64,000 nt of DNA from Pantanalinema sp. GBBB05 (lineage in GTDB: Bacteria > Cyanobacteriota > Cyanobacteriia > Leptolyngbyales > Leptolyngbyaceae): positions 186,001 through 250,000 of the forward strand of contig VRZD01000003.1 of assembly GCA_016743235.1 (NCBI GenBank). Direction: 5' to 3'. The translations under genes and the position numbers were made by a program. The notes under the pieces are model-generated. The model worked only from the letters and a program-made list of their open reading frames with translations, made no database searches and had not been told where the DNA came from. Positions 56,550 to 64,000 of the stretch are shown here, one piece after another. How positions within the stretch are numbered: the first letter of the stretch is position 1; every line of letters begins with the position of its first letter.

Positions 56550-56888
56550 GAACCCATCTACTCTTCAGCGCATTACTTCAACGAACCGGATATTGCTCAA
56601 TCTCTAAGGTTTCGCTACCAACCTGAGCGCTATCCGTAGCTAGTATGCCATCTCCCTGCAAGATCATTTCTGCGCTGGATCGCTAGGCAGCGATCGCCAC
56701 GATTCAGTACATATTCCCCAGAAGTTCTATCCCGATTTGTCACTAAATCAGAACTGGGCTAGCATAGAGCGATATACCCAGGGGGGGCATATTAAAAAAT
56801 GGCTTGATATCCTATGGCTAATTGAACTATGTTAAATAAAGTAAAGTAGATACTCATTATTGACGATCCTTCATCAGCGATTGCACCC
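56550..56888. other. Divergent intergenic region upstream of uppP and the DUF3120 gene
   Basis: No supported open frame, RNA gene or terminator was seen in these 339 bases. A run of seven G residues near 56781-56787 is the only oddity. Confidence 0.5.
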
Positions 56889-57659
56889 TTGATTTCCTAC
56901 TCTCCGTCTTCTAACCCGCTGTATCCTTCAGAATCTACGGTTTCCCCAGTCGAGATGCTTGAGCCTCTAGCGTCTCCCTTAGTGGCTGAACCTAAACGAG
57001 GTGATACTCAAGCTGAAAATCTCGACAAACCCCGTTGGGCGATTTTGTCAGCTGCCATTTTTCTGGTTTCCGTTCCAGTATTCGTCCAGGCACCGTTAGT
57101 TCGATCGCTGCCCCTGGTCAGTCTGACGTTGACATTAGGATTTTGGTGGCTAGGACAACGTTGGTTGACTCAGCCGCGAACTCAGCGCTGGGGCGACTTG
57201 CTGCTGGGATTCACCTGGACCTGGTTAGCGGGATCGCTATATTGGGGCTGGCTACGGTGGGAACCGTTACTGCATTTACCAGTAGAGGCAATCGGGCTAC
57301 CCTTTGCTCTATGGGGGATCGCAAGAAATCGAGGGAAGGTAGGTAACTTTTTCTATCTGGGATCGCTATTCGGCACGGCATTAACAGATTTTTACTTTTA
57401 TTTGCTGAATCTGATTCCCTACTGGCGTAAGTTGATGCAGGTCAGCGAAGACATGATTCCCTCGATCTTTCAATCTGCGATCGCTCAAATTCAGACCCCC
57501 TGGGGAATTGCTTGGGCTATCATACTAGCAGCCATTCTCTTTTGGGTTAGCATTTCCACTCAACGCTTCCCAGAATTACACTGGTGGGCATTCAGTGGTG
57601 CAGTCTTGAGTACGATCTTGGTTGATGGTTTGTTCTGGCTGGCTGCTTGTGCTGCCTAA
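56889..57659 (+). CDS. DUF3120 family membrane protein
   Basis: The 256-residue protein has a soluble N-terminus of about 48 residues and then about six hydrophobic helices (AILSAAIFLVSVPVFVQ, LTLTLGFWWLG, LLLGFTWTWLAGSLYWGW, LFGTALTDFYFYLLNLIP and two near the end). The arrangement and sequence fit DUF3120, a cyanobacterial and plastid family without known function. TTG start at 56889; the next in-frame ATG is at 56955. Confidence 0.82.
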   Translation: MISYSPSSNPLYPSESTVSPVEMLEPLASPLVAEPKRGDTQAENLDKPRWAILSAAIFLVSVPVFVQAPLVRSLPLVSLTLTLGFWWLGQRWLTQPRTQRWGDLLLGFTWTWLAGSLYWGWLRWEPLLHLPVEAIGLPFALWGIARNRGKVGNFFYLGSLFGTALTDFYFYLLNLIPYWRKLMQVSEDMIPSIFQSAIAQIQTPWGIAWAIILAAILFWVSISTQRFPELHWWAFSGAVLSTILVDGLFWLAACAA

Positions 57660-57796
57660 TCTAACCTCATACTTATGAGTGATTGACTAGGGAGCCAGAT
57701 CATCATCTATTGGTGTCATCTGCTAGGTTTGCTTGAAGAAAATCTTTATCACAATATAATTTGTTGAAAGATTTTTCTTCTAGCCCTTACACTGGC

Positions 57797-58843
57797 ATGA
57801 ATGGATGTGGCAGGATGCATCATAGAGAAGAATCATTACGCTCACAGTCTGTGGTGACTTTGCAACCGGCTCCTCATTTGCTACTTCGGACGGAATCCGG
57901 CCATCGCCGTCTGCTGCTGACTGGCACCCATTGCTGGACGATTGGTCGCAGCGAGGATAACAACTTCGTCCTGCCGGATCGCTGGATCTCTCGCAATCAT
58001 GCCATGTTACAGTGCATGGAAACTGGAGAGTACTATCTCATCGATCTCGGCAGTCGCAATGGTTCGTTTGTCAATGGTCGGCGGGTCAGTATCCCAGTAA
58101 CCATTCATAATGGCGATCGCTTAACCTTTGGTCAAACCGAGCTGGAATTCTACTGCCCCAGTGCTAAGGCAGTCAGTGCTGTCATGCAGGATAGCGCCAA
58201 AGATTTTACAGCAACGGCAACGCTACATGTACGACGGTTGATTTCCGTGTTAGTTGTCGATATCCGCAACTTCACCGTTTTAACTCGACAACTTGACGAA
58301 AAAGTTCTCTCCGAAATGATTGGCACTTGGTTTCGCCATGCTGGAGACATTATCCGTGAGCACGGAAGCTGGGTTGACAAGTATATTGGCGATGCCGTGA
58401 TGGCAATCTGGATTCACGGGACTCAAGATATCAGCAGTGATGAGATGCTGCGCATATTGCGCGCCTTAAGTGCGCTCCATAAGATGACAGCTGACTTATG
58501 TAATCTCTATCCGGTCCCCTTTCCCCTCCGGATTGGGGCTGGTATTAATACGGGATATGCCATGGTGGGTAATACTGGGAGTGGCGATCGCCCCGACTAT
58601 ACTGCCCTAGGAGATACCGTGAACGCCGCCTTTCGCCTAGAAACATCTACCAAGCAAATTGGGGCAGACGTGGCAGTCGGAAAAACTACCTATCAATATT
58701 TATCGGCGCTGGTAGCAGAAAGTCACTTATTTACCGAGCATACCGTTGATTTGAAGGGGTATGATGCTGCCACCCTCGCCTACTCCTGTACATTTTCTGA
58801 CCTAGACTTGTTTCTCCAAACCCGAAGTAAGAAATCCCTTTAA
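57797..58843 (+). CDS. FHA-domain adenylate cyclase (class III)
   Basis: Residues about 30-125 form an FHA phosphothreonine-binding domain (WTIGRSEDNNFVL, RNHAML, DLGSRNGSFVNG). Residues about 155-325 form a class III cyclase catalytic domain: metal-binding Asp in VLVVDIRNFT, the purine-binding Lys in VDKYIGDAVMAIW and Thr in the YTALGDTVNAAFRLE strand, whose Asn and Arg complete the site. Lys/Thr favour ATP over GTP, so cAMP is the expected product. There is no membrane helix, and FHA probably links the enzyme to Ser/Thr phosphorylation. Starts at ATG 57797 or 57815, or at TTG 57761, are all possible. Confidence 0.9.
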   Translation: MNGCGRMHHREESLRSQSVVTLQPAPHLLLRTESGHRRLLLTGTHCWTIGRSEDNNFVLPDRWISRNHAMLQCMETGEYYLIDLGSRNGSFVNGRRVSIPVTIHNGDRLTFGQTELEFYCPSAKAVSAVMQDSAKDFTATATLHVRRLISVLVVDIRNFTVLTRQLDEKVLSEMIGTWFRHAGDIIREHGSWVDKYIGDAVMAIWIHGTQDISSDEMLRILRALSALHKMTADLCNLYPVPFPLRIGAGINTGYAMVGNTGSGDRPDYTALGDTVNAAFRLETSTKQIGADVAVGKTTYQYLSALVAESHLFTEHTVDLKGYDAATLAYSCTFSDLDLFLQTRSKKSL

Positions 58844-58962
58844 ACCAATAACCGCCTTAATGACCTGCTGGAGTTCTCTGCAAGATTGGGCACAGGAAAT
58901 GATAGGCTCAATAAATAATGCCGTGTATGGATTCCGTGGCATGGAACGGGAGGTAAGGTTTT

Positions 58963-59406
58963 ATGAAACGATTGGTTCACCTACTAGTTACCCTGAGCCT
59001 GGTCATAGGCTGTCTTGGCTGGCTAGCATTTCCTCAAGGGGCGCTAGCCGCAAATTTTAATGCGCTGACTCTCAATTCTGTCACCTCTGCATCTAACCTA
59101 TTAGCGGTTGAAGGGGTACGGGATGCGGTGAGCGAAAAGCTGGCTTCTGAGTACGGTAAAAAGATTGACTTGAATAATACCAATGTTCGGGCATTCAGAC
59201 AGTTTCCAGGCATGTATCCCACGATCGCTAGCCTTGTCGTCAAGAATGCACCTTACGACAAGGTCGATGATGTGTTGGATATTCCGGGGCTATCTGCAAG
59301 TCAAAAATCAGTTCTACAAGACAATTTGAGTAGCTTTACCGTTACCGACGTAGAATCGGCTCTGGTTGAAGGCGCCGATCGCATCAATAACGGGATTTAC
59401 CGCTAG
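58963..59406 (+). CDS. psbU: Photosystem II 12 kDa extrinsic protein PsbU
   Basis: The 147-residue precursor has a twin-hydrophobic signal peptide ([27 protein letters not shown], with cleavage after ALA about residue 29), sending the mature protein to the thylakoid lumen. There it stabilises the oxygen-evolving complex of cyanobacterial PSII. The mature part matches Psb[40 protein letters not shown], helix-hairpin-helix-like in form. A strong terminator follows. Confidence 0.95.
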   Translation: MKRLVHLLVTLSLVIGCLGWLAFPQGALAANFNALTLNSVTSASNLLAVEGVRDAVSEKLASEYGKKIDLNNTNVRAFRQFPGMYPTIASLVVKNAPYDKVDDVLDIPGLSASQKSVLQDNLSSFTVTDVESALVEGADRINNGIYR

Positions 59407-59427
59407 ACAGTCAGTTCAATTTCTTCC

Positions 59428-59471
59428 AAAAATTGCTCGATGCCCAGCGACTGGACAGAGAGCAATTTTTT
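59428..59471 (+). terminator. psbU terminator
   Basis: AAAAATTGCTC (59428-59438) and GAGCAATTTTT (59460-59470) form a perfect 11-base stem with T residues running past the stem, 22 bases after the psbU stop. Confidence 0.88.
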
Positions 59472-59491
59472 ATTTTTAGGTAGTAATTTTA

Positions 59492-61204
59492 ATGACAGAG
59501 TCTCTGCCCTCTCCTGAGTCTTCCTTAGCCGCCACCCCATTCCCTGACCAGTTTGATGTCCTAGTCATTGGAGCCGGAGCGGCAGGGCTGTATACAGCCC
59601 TATGTTTACCGGATCAGCTTCAGATTGGTTTGATCACTAAAGATACGTTGTCGCTGTCTGCCAGCGATTGGGCACAGGGGGGGATCGCCGCCGTCATTGA
59701 TCCCCAAGATTCTCCCGAACTCCATATTGCCGATACACTCCAAGCGGGAGCGGGACTATGTGATTACGAAGCCGTCAAGTATCTAGTTGAACATGCCTCT
59801 AGCTGCATCGATAACCTAGTGAACATGGGAGTTGCGTTCGATCGGCATAACGGTGAACTTGCCCTTACCCTAGAAGCTGCGCATTCACGACGACGTGTAC
59901 TGCATGCCGCCGACACCACAGGGCGGGCAGTTGTGAGTACCTTAACGGCTCAAGTGTTAGCCCGGAAGCATATTCACGTCATCTCGCAAGCCTTTACGCT
60001 CGATCTCTGGCTAGAGCAGCAACAGTGCCAAGGGGTTTGCTTACTTCATCAGGGGCAGATCCGCTGGCTGCGGGCAAAAGCTGTAGTGCTGGCAACCGGT
60101 GGCGGTGGTCAAGTGTTCGCCCAAACTACCAACCCCTCTCTAAGTACGGGAGATGGGGTAGCGATCGCCTACCGGGCAGGAGCCGTGCTCCGCGACTTAG
60201 AATTTGTTCAGTTTCACCCCACGGCACTGACCACCCCTGGTGCTCCTCGGTTTTTGATTAGTGAAGCCGTCCGGGGCGAAGGTGCCCACTTAGTCAATGA
60301 CCAGGGCGATCGCTTTACCTTCAAATACCACCTCGCCGGAGAGCTAGCCCCGCGGGATGTGGTCAGCCGAGCCATTTTTAGTTACTTGCAAGAAACCCAG
60401 ACCGATCTGTCTACCGCTCATGTCTGGTTAGATCTGCGACCCATTCCGCCTGATCGCATCCGGTACCGCTTCCCAAATATTATTCAGGTCTGCCAACGCT
60501 GGGGGATTGATGTCTTTCAGTCACCCATTCCGGTCGCACCAGCGGCTCATTATTGGATGGGAGGTATTGCAGCTGATTTAAGCAATCACACTTCGATTTC
60601 AGGTCTCTATGCCGTTGGCGAAACCGCCAGCACTGGCGTCCATGGAGCCAATCGTCTCGCCAGTAATTCACTTTTGGAGTGTCTGGTCTTTGGCGCCCAG
60701 TTAGCCCATCTCAGCAAGCTAGAAGGATGGAGTCATAGAGCCGTGAACAGGGATACCGGCGAACCGGCAAAGAACCATAGCACCGCGCAAATTAGCGTTT
60801 CTCCAGCAGATAGAATCACAATTGAGCAACTACGACATGAGATCCCCCGGGTTGTCTGGCAAAGTGCGGGGATTTGTCGAGACGGGCAAGTTATGGCACA
60901 AGCGATCGCCCAGGTAGAGCAGTGGCAACAAGAGTTTGCTGCGTTAGCAACTAGCCAAACATTGCAAAACGTACTGTCTGCTCCAGCTAACATTCAGTCG
61001 GTGGCAGAGTCAGAACTAACCCTACGGTTATGGGCAGAAACCCGTAATCTACTGACGGTAGCCAGCTTAATCCTCAAAAGCGCTCACTTCCGCACCGAAA
61101 GTCGAGGTGGGCACTATCGATCGGACTACCCCAATACTGACCCGCGATGGCAAGTTCACACGCTGGTTCAGGGCGATCGTTGGTGGCAGTCACCCGTTAC
61201 ATAA
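59492..61204 (+). CDS. nadB: L-aspartate oxidase
   Basis: NadB oxidises aspartate to iminoaspartate, the first step of de novo NAD synthesis. The 570-residue flavoprotein has the FAD motif VLVIGAGAAGLYTALCL, the substrate loop SDWAQGGIAAVID, RDLEFVQFHPTAL and the conserved GANRLASNSLLECLVFG. nadA is not in the window. It ends one base from the stop of the convergent xseB. Confidence 0.96.
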   Translation: MTESLPSPESSLAATPFPDQFDVLVIGAGAAGLYTALCLPDQLQIGLITKDTLSLSASDWAQGGIAAVIDPQDSPELHIADTLQAGAGLCDYEAVKYLVEHASSCIDNLVNMGVAFDRHNGELALTLEAAHSRRRVLHAADTTGRAVVSTLTAQVLARKHIHVISQAFTLDLWLEQQQCQGVCLLHQGQIRWLRAKAVVLATGGGGQVFAQTTNPSLSTGDGVAIAYRAGAVLRDLEFVQFHPTALTTPGAPRFLISEAVRGEGAHLVNDQGDRFTFKYHLAGELAPRDVVSRAIFSYLQETQTDLSTAHVWLDLRPIPPDRIRYRFPNIIQVCQRWGIDVFQSPIPVAPAAHYWMGGIAADLSNHTSISGLYAVGETASTGVHGANRLASNSLLECLVFGAQLAHLSKLEGWSHRAVNRDTGEPAKNHSTAQISVSPADRITIEQLRHEIPRVVWQSAGICRDGQVMAQAIAQVEQWQQEFAALATSQTLQNVLSAPANIQSVAESELTLRLWAETRNLLTVASLILKSAHFRTESRGGHYRSDYPNTDPRWQVHTLVQGDRWWQSPVT

Positions 61205-61205
61205 G

Positions 61206-61499
61206 TTAAAAATCAGGTCCGTCACTGAGTGTTTCAATCAGTAGATCCATTTGTTGCTGCCGTTGAGCTAAAAACGTTTCGCACTGCCGTAAATACTCGA
61301 CAGCCGCCGCAAACTGCTCAAATACCTCTGCCAGTTCCAACTCACCAGACTCAATTCGCATCATGATGGCTTCAACCTGTTTCACCGTAGCTTCATAGTT
61401 CCAATCATCTGGAAAGGAATGCAGCGTTGGATTGACACTTACCATCTCTAAGGGATTTTGCAATGATGTCCCAGTGGGGGGATCAGCCGAGTTACTCAC
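61206..61499 (-). CDS. xseB: Exodeoxyribonuclease VII small subunit
   Basis: The 97-residue protein has a helical C-terminus ([38 protein letters not shown]) matching XseB, with an N-terminal extension of about 30 residues. It associates with XseA to degrade single-stranded DNA. It follows xseA by 54 bases on the same strand. M19 is another possible start. Convergent with nadB. Confidence 0.9.
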   Translation of the reverse strand: MSNSADPPTGTSLQNPLEMVSVNPTLHSFPDDWNYEATVKQVEAIMMRIESGELELAEVFEQFAAAVEYLRQCETFLAQRQQQMDLLIETLSDGPDF

Positions 61500-61553
61500 A
61501 GGGATATCTCACAGATTAATACCGTCAGTATATTAACTCTGGAGAGTTTTGCT

Positions 61554-62804
61554 TCAATCATCTATAGATGTATTCAAAACTTCAGTTACTTTAACGTTTA
61601 GCTGCCCCTGACCGAACTGAATTTGCAACTCTTGTCCTAGTTCAATCTCTGCGGCTGATCGCACGATCGCCCCATTCGCTTCTCTTACCACCGCATATCC
61701 ACGTTTCAAGACAGCTTGCGGGTCTAACGTAGCCAGTTTTTGCTTCAACAAATAGCAATGCTGCTTCGCTTGTTGCACCTGTCGCAGCGTACTTTGCACC
61801 AGACGCAGCCTCAACCAGGTCATGGTTTGCATTTCCTGTTTCACCCGACGGTCTAATTGGAGCCGTTGCAGACGGGTATGAATCCGCAGCAACTGCTCCT
61901 GGCTGGCTCCCAACCGGTAAAGCATCACTTGATTTAGGGCCAGCACCCGCTCTCGGTGTTCAGTATAAAGAGCGGACAGACGAGGAACGGCTTGTTCGGC
62001 GGCCGCTGTCGGGGTATGCACACAGACATCCGCCGCCAGATCCGCCAGGGATTCATCCCGCTGATGCCCAATGCCAGCAATCACCGGAATCGAACAGGTG
62101 GCAATTGCTCGTACCACTCGTTCATCATTAAAGCAAGCCATATCTTCGATCGCACCGCCACCTCGTGATACAATTAGTACATCCGCTCTACCATCTTGCT
62201 CAACTCGTTGAATGGCATCGACGATTGAGTCTGGAGCTTGATCCCCTTGAACTAAGGCTGGAGAAAACAAAACATGCAAACCAGGATAACGTCGCCGCAA
62301 TGTCCGTTGGATATCTCCCCAGGCTGCCGCTTGAGGTGAAGTGACTACAGCCACAGTTTTGGGATGGGTTGGCAGCGATCGTTTATGGGCAGCATCAAAT
62401 AATCCTTCTGCTTCTAAACGATGGCGTAATTGCCGATAGCGCAATGCCCTTAGCCCTTCTCCAGCAGGCAACACTTGCCAAACAATTAATTGATATTGCC
62501 CTCGTTGAGGATGAACATGAATACGTCCCAAAATAATTAGTTGTTCACCCTGCTGCGGTTGTGTGACTAAGCGATCGAATTGACTGTTCCAAACCACACA
62601 ACTAATTGCCGCTTTTGCATCTGGGTCTTGCAAGGTGAAAAATAAGCCGCTCCGGTATCGTGTAGCGCTAGATACTTCGCCTGTTACCCAAACCTGCCGC
62701 AACTGGTCATCCTGTTCCAAAATAGCTTGAATGTAGGCGGTCAGTCCGGCAACAGAGAGCGCCGTATCAGGTACTAACAAGCTAGGGATATAAGAATTCA
62801 TCAT
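61554..62804 (-). CDS. xseA: Exodeoxyribonuclease VII large subunit
   Basis: The 416-residue protein has the N-terminal OB fold (about 15-110, with VWVTGEVSSATRYRSGLFFTLQD), the catalytic domain with VVTSPQAAAWGDI, LIVSRGGGAIEDM and GIGHQRDESLADLAADVCVHTPTAAAE, and a coiled-coil C-terminus. It processes single-stranded ends in repair. recA is divergent from it 400 bases away, making this a small repair locus. Confidence 0.95.
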   Translation of the reverse strand: MMNSYIPSLLVPDTALSVAGLTAYIQAILEQDDQLRQVWVTGEVSSATRYRSGLFFTLQDPDAKAAISCVVWNSQFDRLVTQPQQGEQLIILGRIHVHPQRGQYQLIVWQVLPAGEGLRALRYRQLRHRLEAEGLFDAAHKRSLPTHPKTVAVVTSPQAAAWGDIQRTLRRRYPGLHVLFSPALVQGDQAPDSIVDAIQRVEQDGRADVLIVSRGGGAIEDMACFNDERVVRAIATCSIPVIAGIGHQRDESLADLAADVCVHTPTAAAEQAVPRLSALYTEHRERVLALNQVMLYRLGASQEQLLRIHTRLQRLQLDRRVKQEMQTMTWLRLRLVQSTLRQVQQAKQHCYLLKQKLATLDPQAVLKRGYAVVREANGAIVRSAAEIELGQELQIQFGQGQLNVKVTEVLNTSIDD

Positions 62805-63205
62805 CCGTCACCTGTGTTGAACAAAGGAGAAATAAGAGTAGTCACTAGCAATCAATTGGGCAATCCAATCGTTGGCTGAGAGGTGAATTACTAAAAAATG
62901 CAACGATTACTCACCCAGGCTGGGCGAACTGCCTTTAAGTTAACTAGACTCTAGCCAATTCGGCAGTAAGCTGCACTGCATTCTGCCATGGTTGCCCTGA
63001 AATAGTTCTAAATTCTTCTGACCACATGAGGCTTCTACGAGGCAGCTTGATTCATTTCCTCCCTTGAGCCAAGAACTGGAGAGTTGCTCGATTTTCTATT
63101 TCCGGTTCGCTATCCGTTCCCAGCGGGAAGATTAAAATAGAATTCCTGCTAAACCCGCTCGTTCCCATATCTGAAATACACCGAAACTTTCGCGTTGAGG
63201 CGCTG
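62805..63205. other. Divergent intergenic region between xseA and recA
   Basis: This region holds the promoters of both genes. I did not see a clear cyanobacterial LexA box (RGTACNNNDGTWCB), though one could be missed by eye. No open frame or RNA gene was supported. Confidence 0.45.
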
Positions 63206-64000
63206 ATGGCTACTAAAACTGAGACTTCTGATAAGCAAAAAGCTTTAAACCTCGTCCTAACCCAAATCGAGCGTAATTTTGGCAAAGGCAGCATTATGCG
63301 CCTAGGGGATGCCAGTCGGATGAAGGTGGAAACAATCCCCAGTGGAGCATTAACCTTGGATTTGGCCTTGGGTGGCGGCATTCCGAAAGGGCGGGTGATT
63401 GAGATTTATGGACCAGAAAGTTCTGGTAAAACAACCGTAGCCCTACATGCTGTGGCTGAAGTTCAACGTAATGGAGGGATTGCGGCTTTTGTCGATGCAG
63501 AACATGCCCTTGATCCTTCCTATGCAGCCGCGTTAGGGGTTGATATTGATAATCTGCTGGTGTCGCAACCAGATACCGGAGAAGCAGCGTTAGAGATTGT
63601 GGATCAACTGGTGCGATCTGCCGCGATCGACATTATCGTGATTGACTCTGTTGCGGCATTAGTACCCCGTGCTGAAATTGAAGGCGAAATGGGAGATACC
63701 CATGTTGGTTTGCAAGCTCGGCTGATGAGTCAGGCCCTCCGAAAAATTGCGGGCAACATGGGCAAATCTGGCTGCACCGTCATTTTCCTGAACCAATTGC
63801 GGCAAAAAATTGGCGTAACTTACGGTAGTCCAGAAACCACGACGGGAGGACAAGCCCTGAAGTTTTATGCCTCAGTGCGGTTAGATATTCGCCGCATTCA
63901 AACCTTGAAAAAAGGTACGGATGAGTATGGGATTCGGGCCAAGGTTAAGGTAGCTAAAAATAAGGTGGCTCCTCCCTTCCGAATTGCCGAGTTTGACATT
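63206..64000 (+). CDS. recA: RecA recombinase, N-terminal part (cut by window edge)
   Basis: RecA forms filaments on single-stranded DNA for homologous recombination and triggers LexA self-cleavage. The ATG at 63206 opens 265 codons that run off the right edge. Walker [10 protein letters not shown] (69-77), the AEHALDP segment, [19 protein letters not shown] and [20 protein letters not shown] (loop L2 region) are all present and canonical. About 85-90 residues of the C-terminus should be missing. Confidence 0.98.
   Translation, partial: MATKTETSDKQKALNLVLTQIERNFGKGSIMRLGDASRMKVETIPSGALTLDLALGGGIPKGRVIEIYGPESSGKTTVALHAVAEVQRNGGIAAFVDAEHALDPSYAAALGVDIDNLLVSQPDTGEAALEIVDQLVRSAAIDIIVIDSVAALVPRAEIEGEMGDTHVGLQARLMSQALRKIAGNMGKSGCTVIFLNQLRQKIGVTYGSPETTTGGQALKFYASVRLDIRRIQTLKKGTDEYGIRAKVKVAKNKVAPPFRIAEFDI

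Noticed and set aside
58860..59060. 66-residue plus-strand frame overlapping the psbU start
   Set aside because: It overlaps the psbU signal-peptide region in another frame and has no protein-like features beyond it.

Overview
The window is chromosomal DNA from a cyanobacterium. It carries psbA (photosystem II D1), psbU (PSII extrinsic protein), ndhS (the ferredoxin-docking subunit of NDH-1), several families found mainly in cyanobacteria (DUF1815, DUF3120, the TIGR03279 radical-SAM family, a cyanobacterial FHA-cyclase) and very frequent GCGATCGC (HIP1) octamers throughout, inside and outside genes. The gene set and three kinds of dispersed intergenic inverted repeats suggest a Leptolyngbya/Oscillatoriales-like genome, but the species cannot be fixed from this sequence alone.

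Layout. 1-9.4 kb: a P-type ATPase cut by the left edge, a Uma2-type nuclease, ndhS, a small HAS-barrel protein, a Na+/H+ antiporter with stress-protein tail, then uvrC and hflX convergent with one base between stops. 9.4-16.8 kb: DUF1815, psbA (Glu130 form of D1) with a strong terminator, an unusual regulatory stretch, a small MerR-effector-like protein ahead of a GAF histidine kinase, a ferredoxin, a LivF/NatE-type ATPase, a JAMM peptidase and MoeB with a rhodanese tail. 16.9-31.2 kb: an FAD oxidoreductase, a large TPR/glycosyltransferase-like/FkbM fusion, an HD hydrolase, a squalene/phytoene-synthase-like protein, DUF2007, accD, an allantoinase-like deacetylase, sulfiredoxin, SpoIID/LytB, a histidine phosphatase, an unknown membrane protein and HerA. 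31.6-43.8 kb: a histidine kinase, an ABC1 kinase, an HTH protein with a GrpE-like C-terminus, a metal-ligand-depleted amidohydrolase, ahcY, a methyltransferase, a glycosyltransferase and the bioB-bioY-lspA run. 43.8-48 kb: a patch of small unknown genes on the minus strand, a hybrid-free histidine kinase and a solitary ribbon-helix-helix protein. 48.4-64 kb: lepA, the two-enzyme UDP-xylose route (ugd and a UXS-type decarboxylase), exbB/exbD, a TIGR03279 radical-SAM protein, uppP, DUF3120, the FHA-cyclase, psbU, nadB, xseB, xseA and the start of recA, cut by the right edge.

Most of the window is core housekeeping and photosynthesis. No phage, transposase, CRISPR array, rRNA or tRNA was seen. 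The most unusual items are the amidohydrolase-fold protein in which almost every metal ligand is replaced (36.4-37.6 kb), its neighbour fusing a DNA-binding HTH to a GrpE-like domain (35.7-36.4 kb), the MerR-effector-like protein paired with a kinase behind a repeat-and-palindrome control region (11.8-14.0 kb), and the small-gene patch with an orphan terminator pointing antisense to an HTH gene (44.2-46.0 kb).
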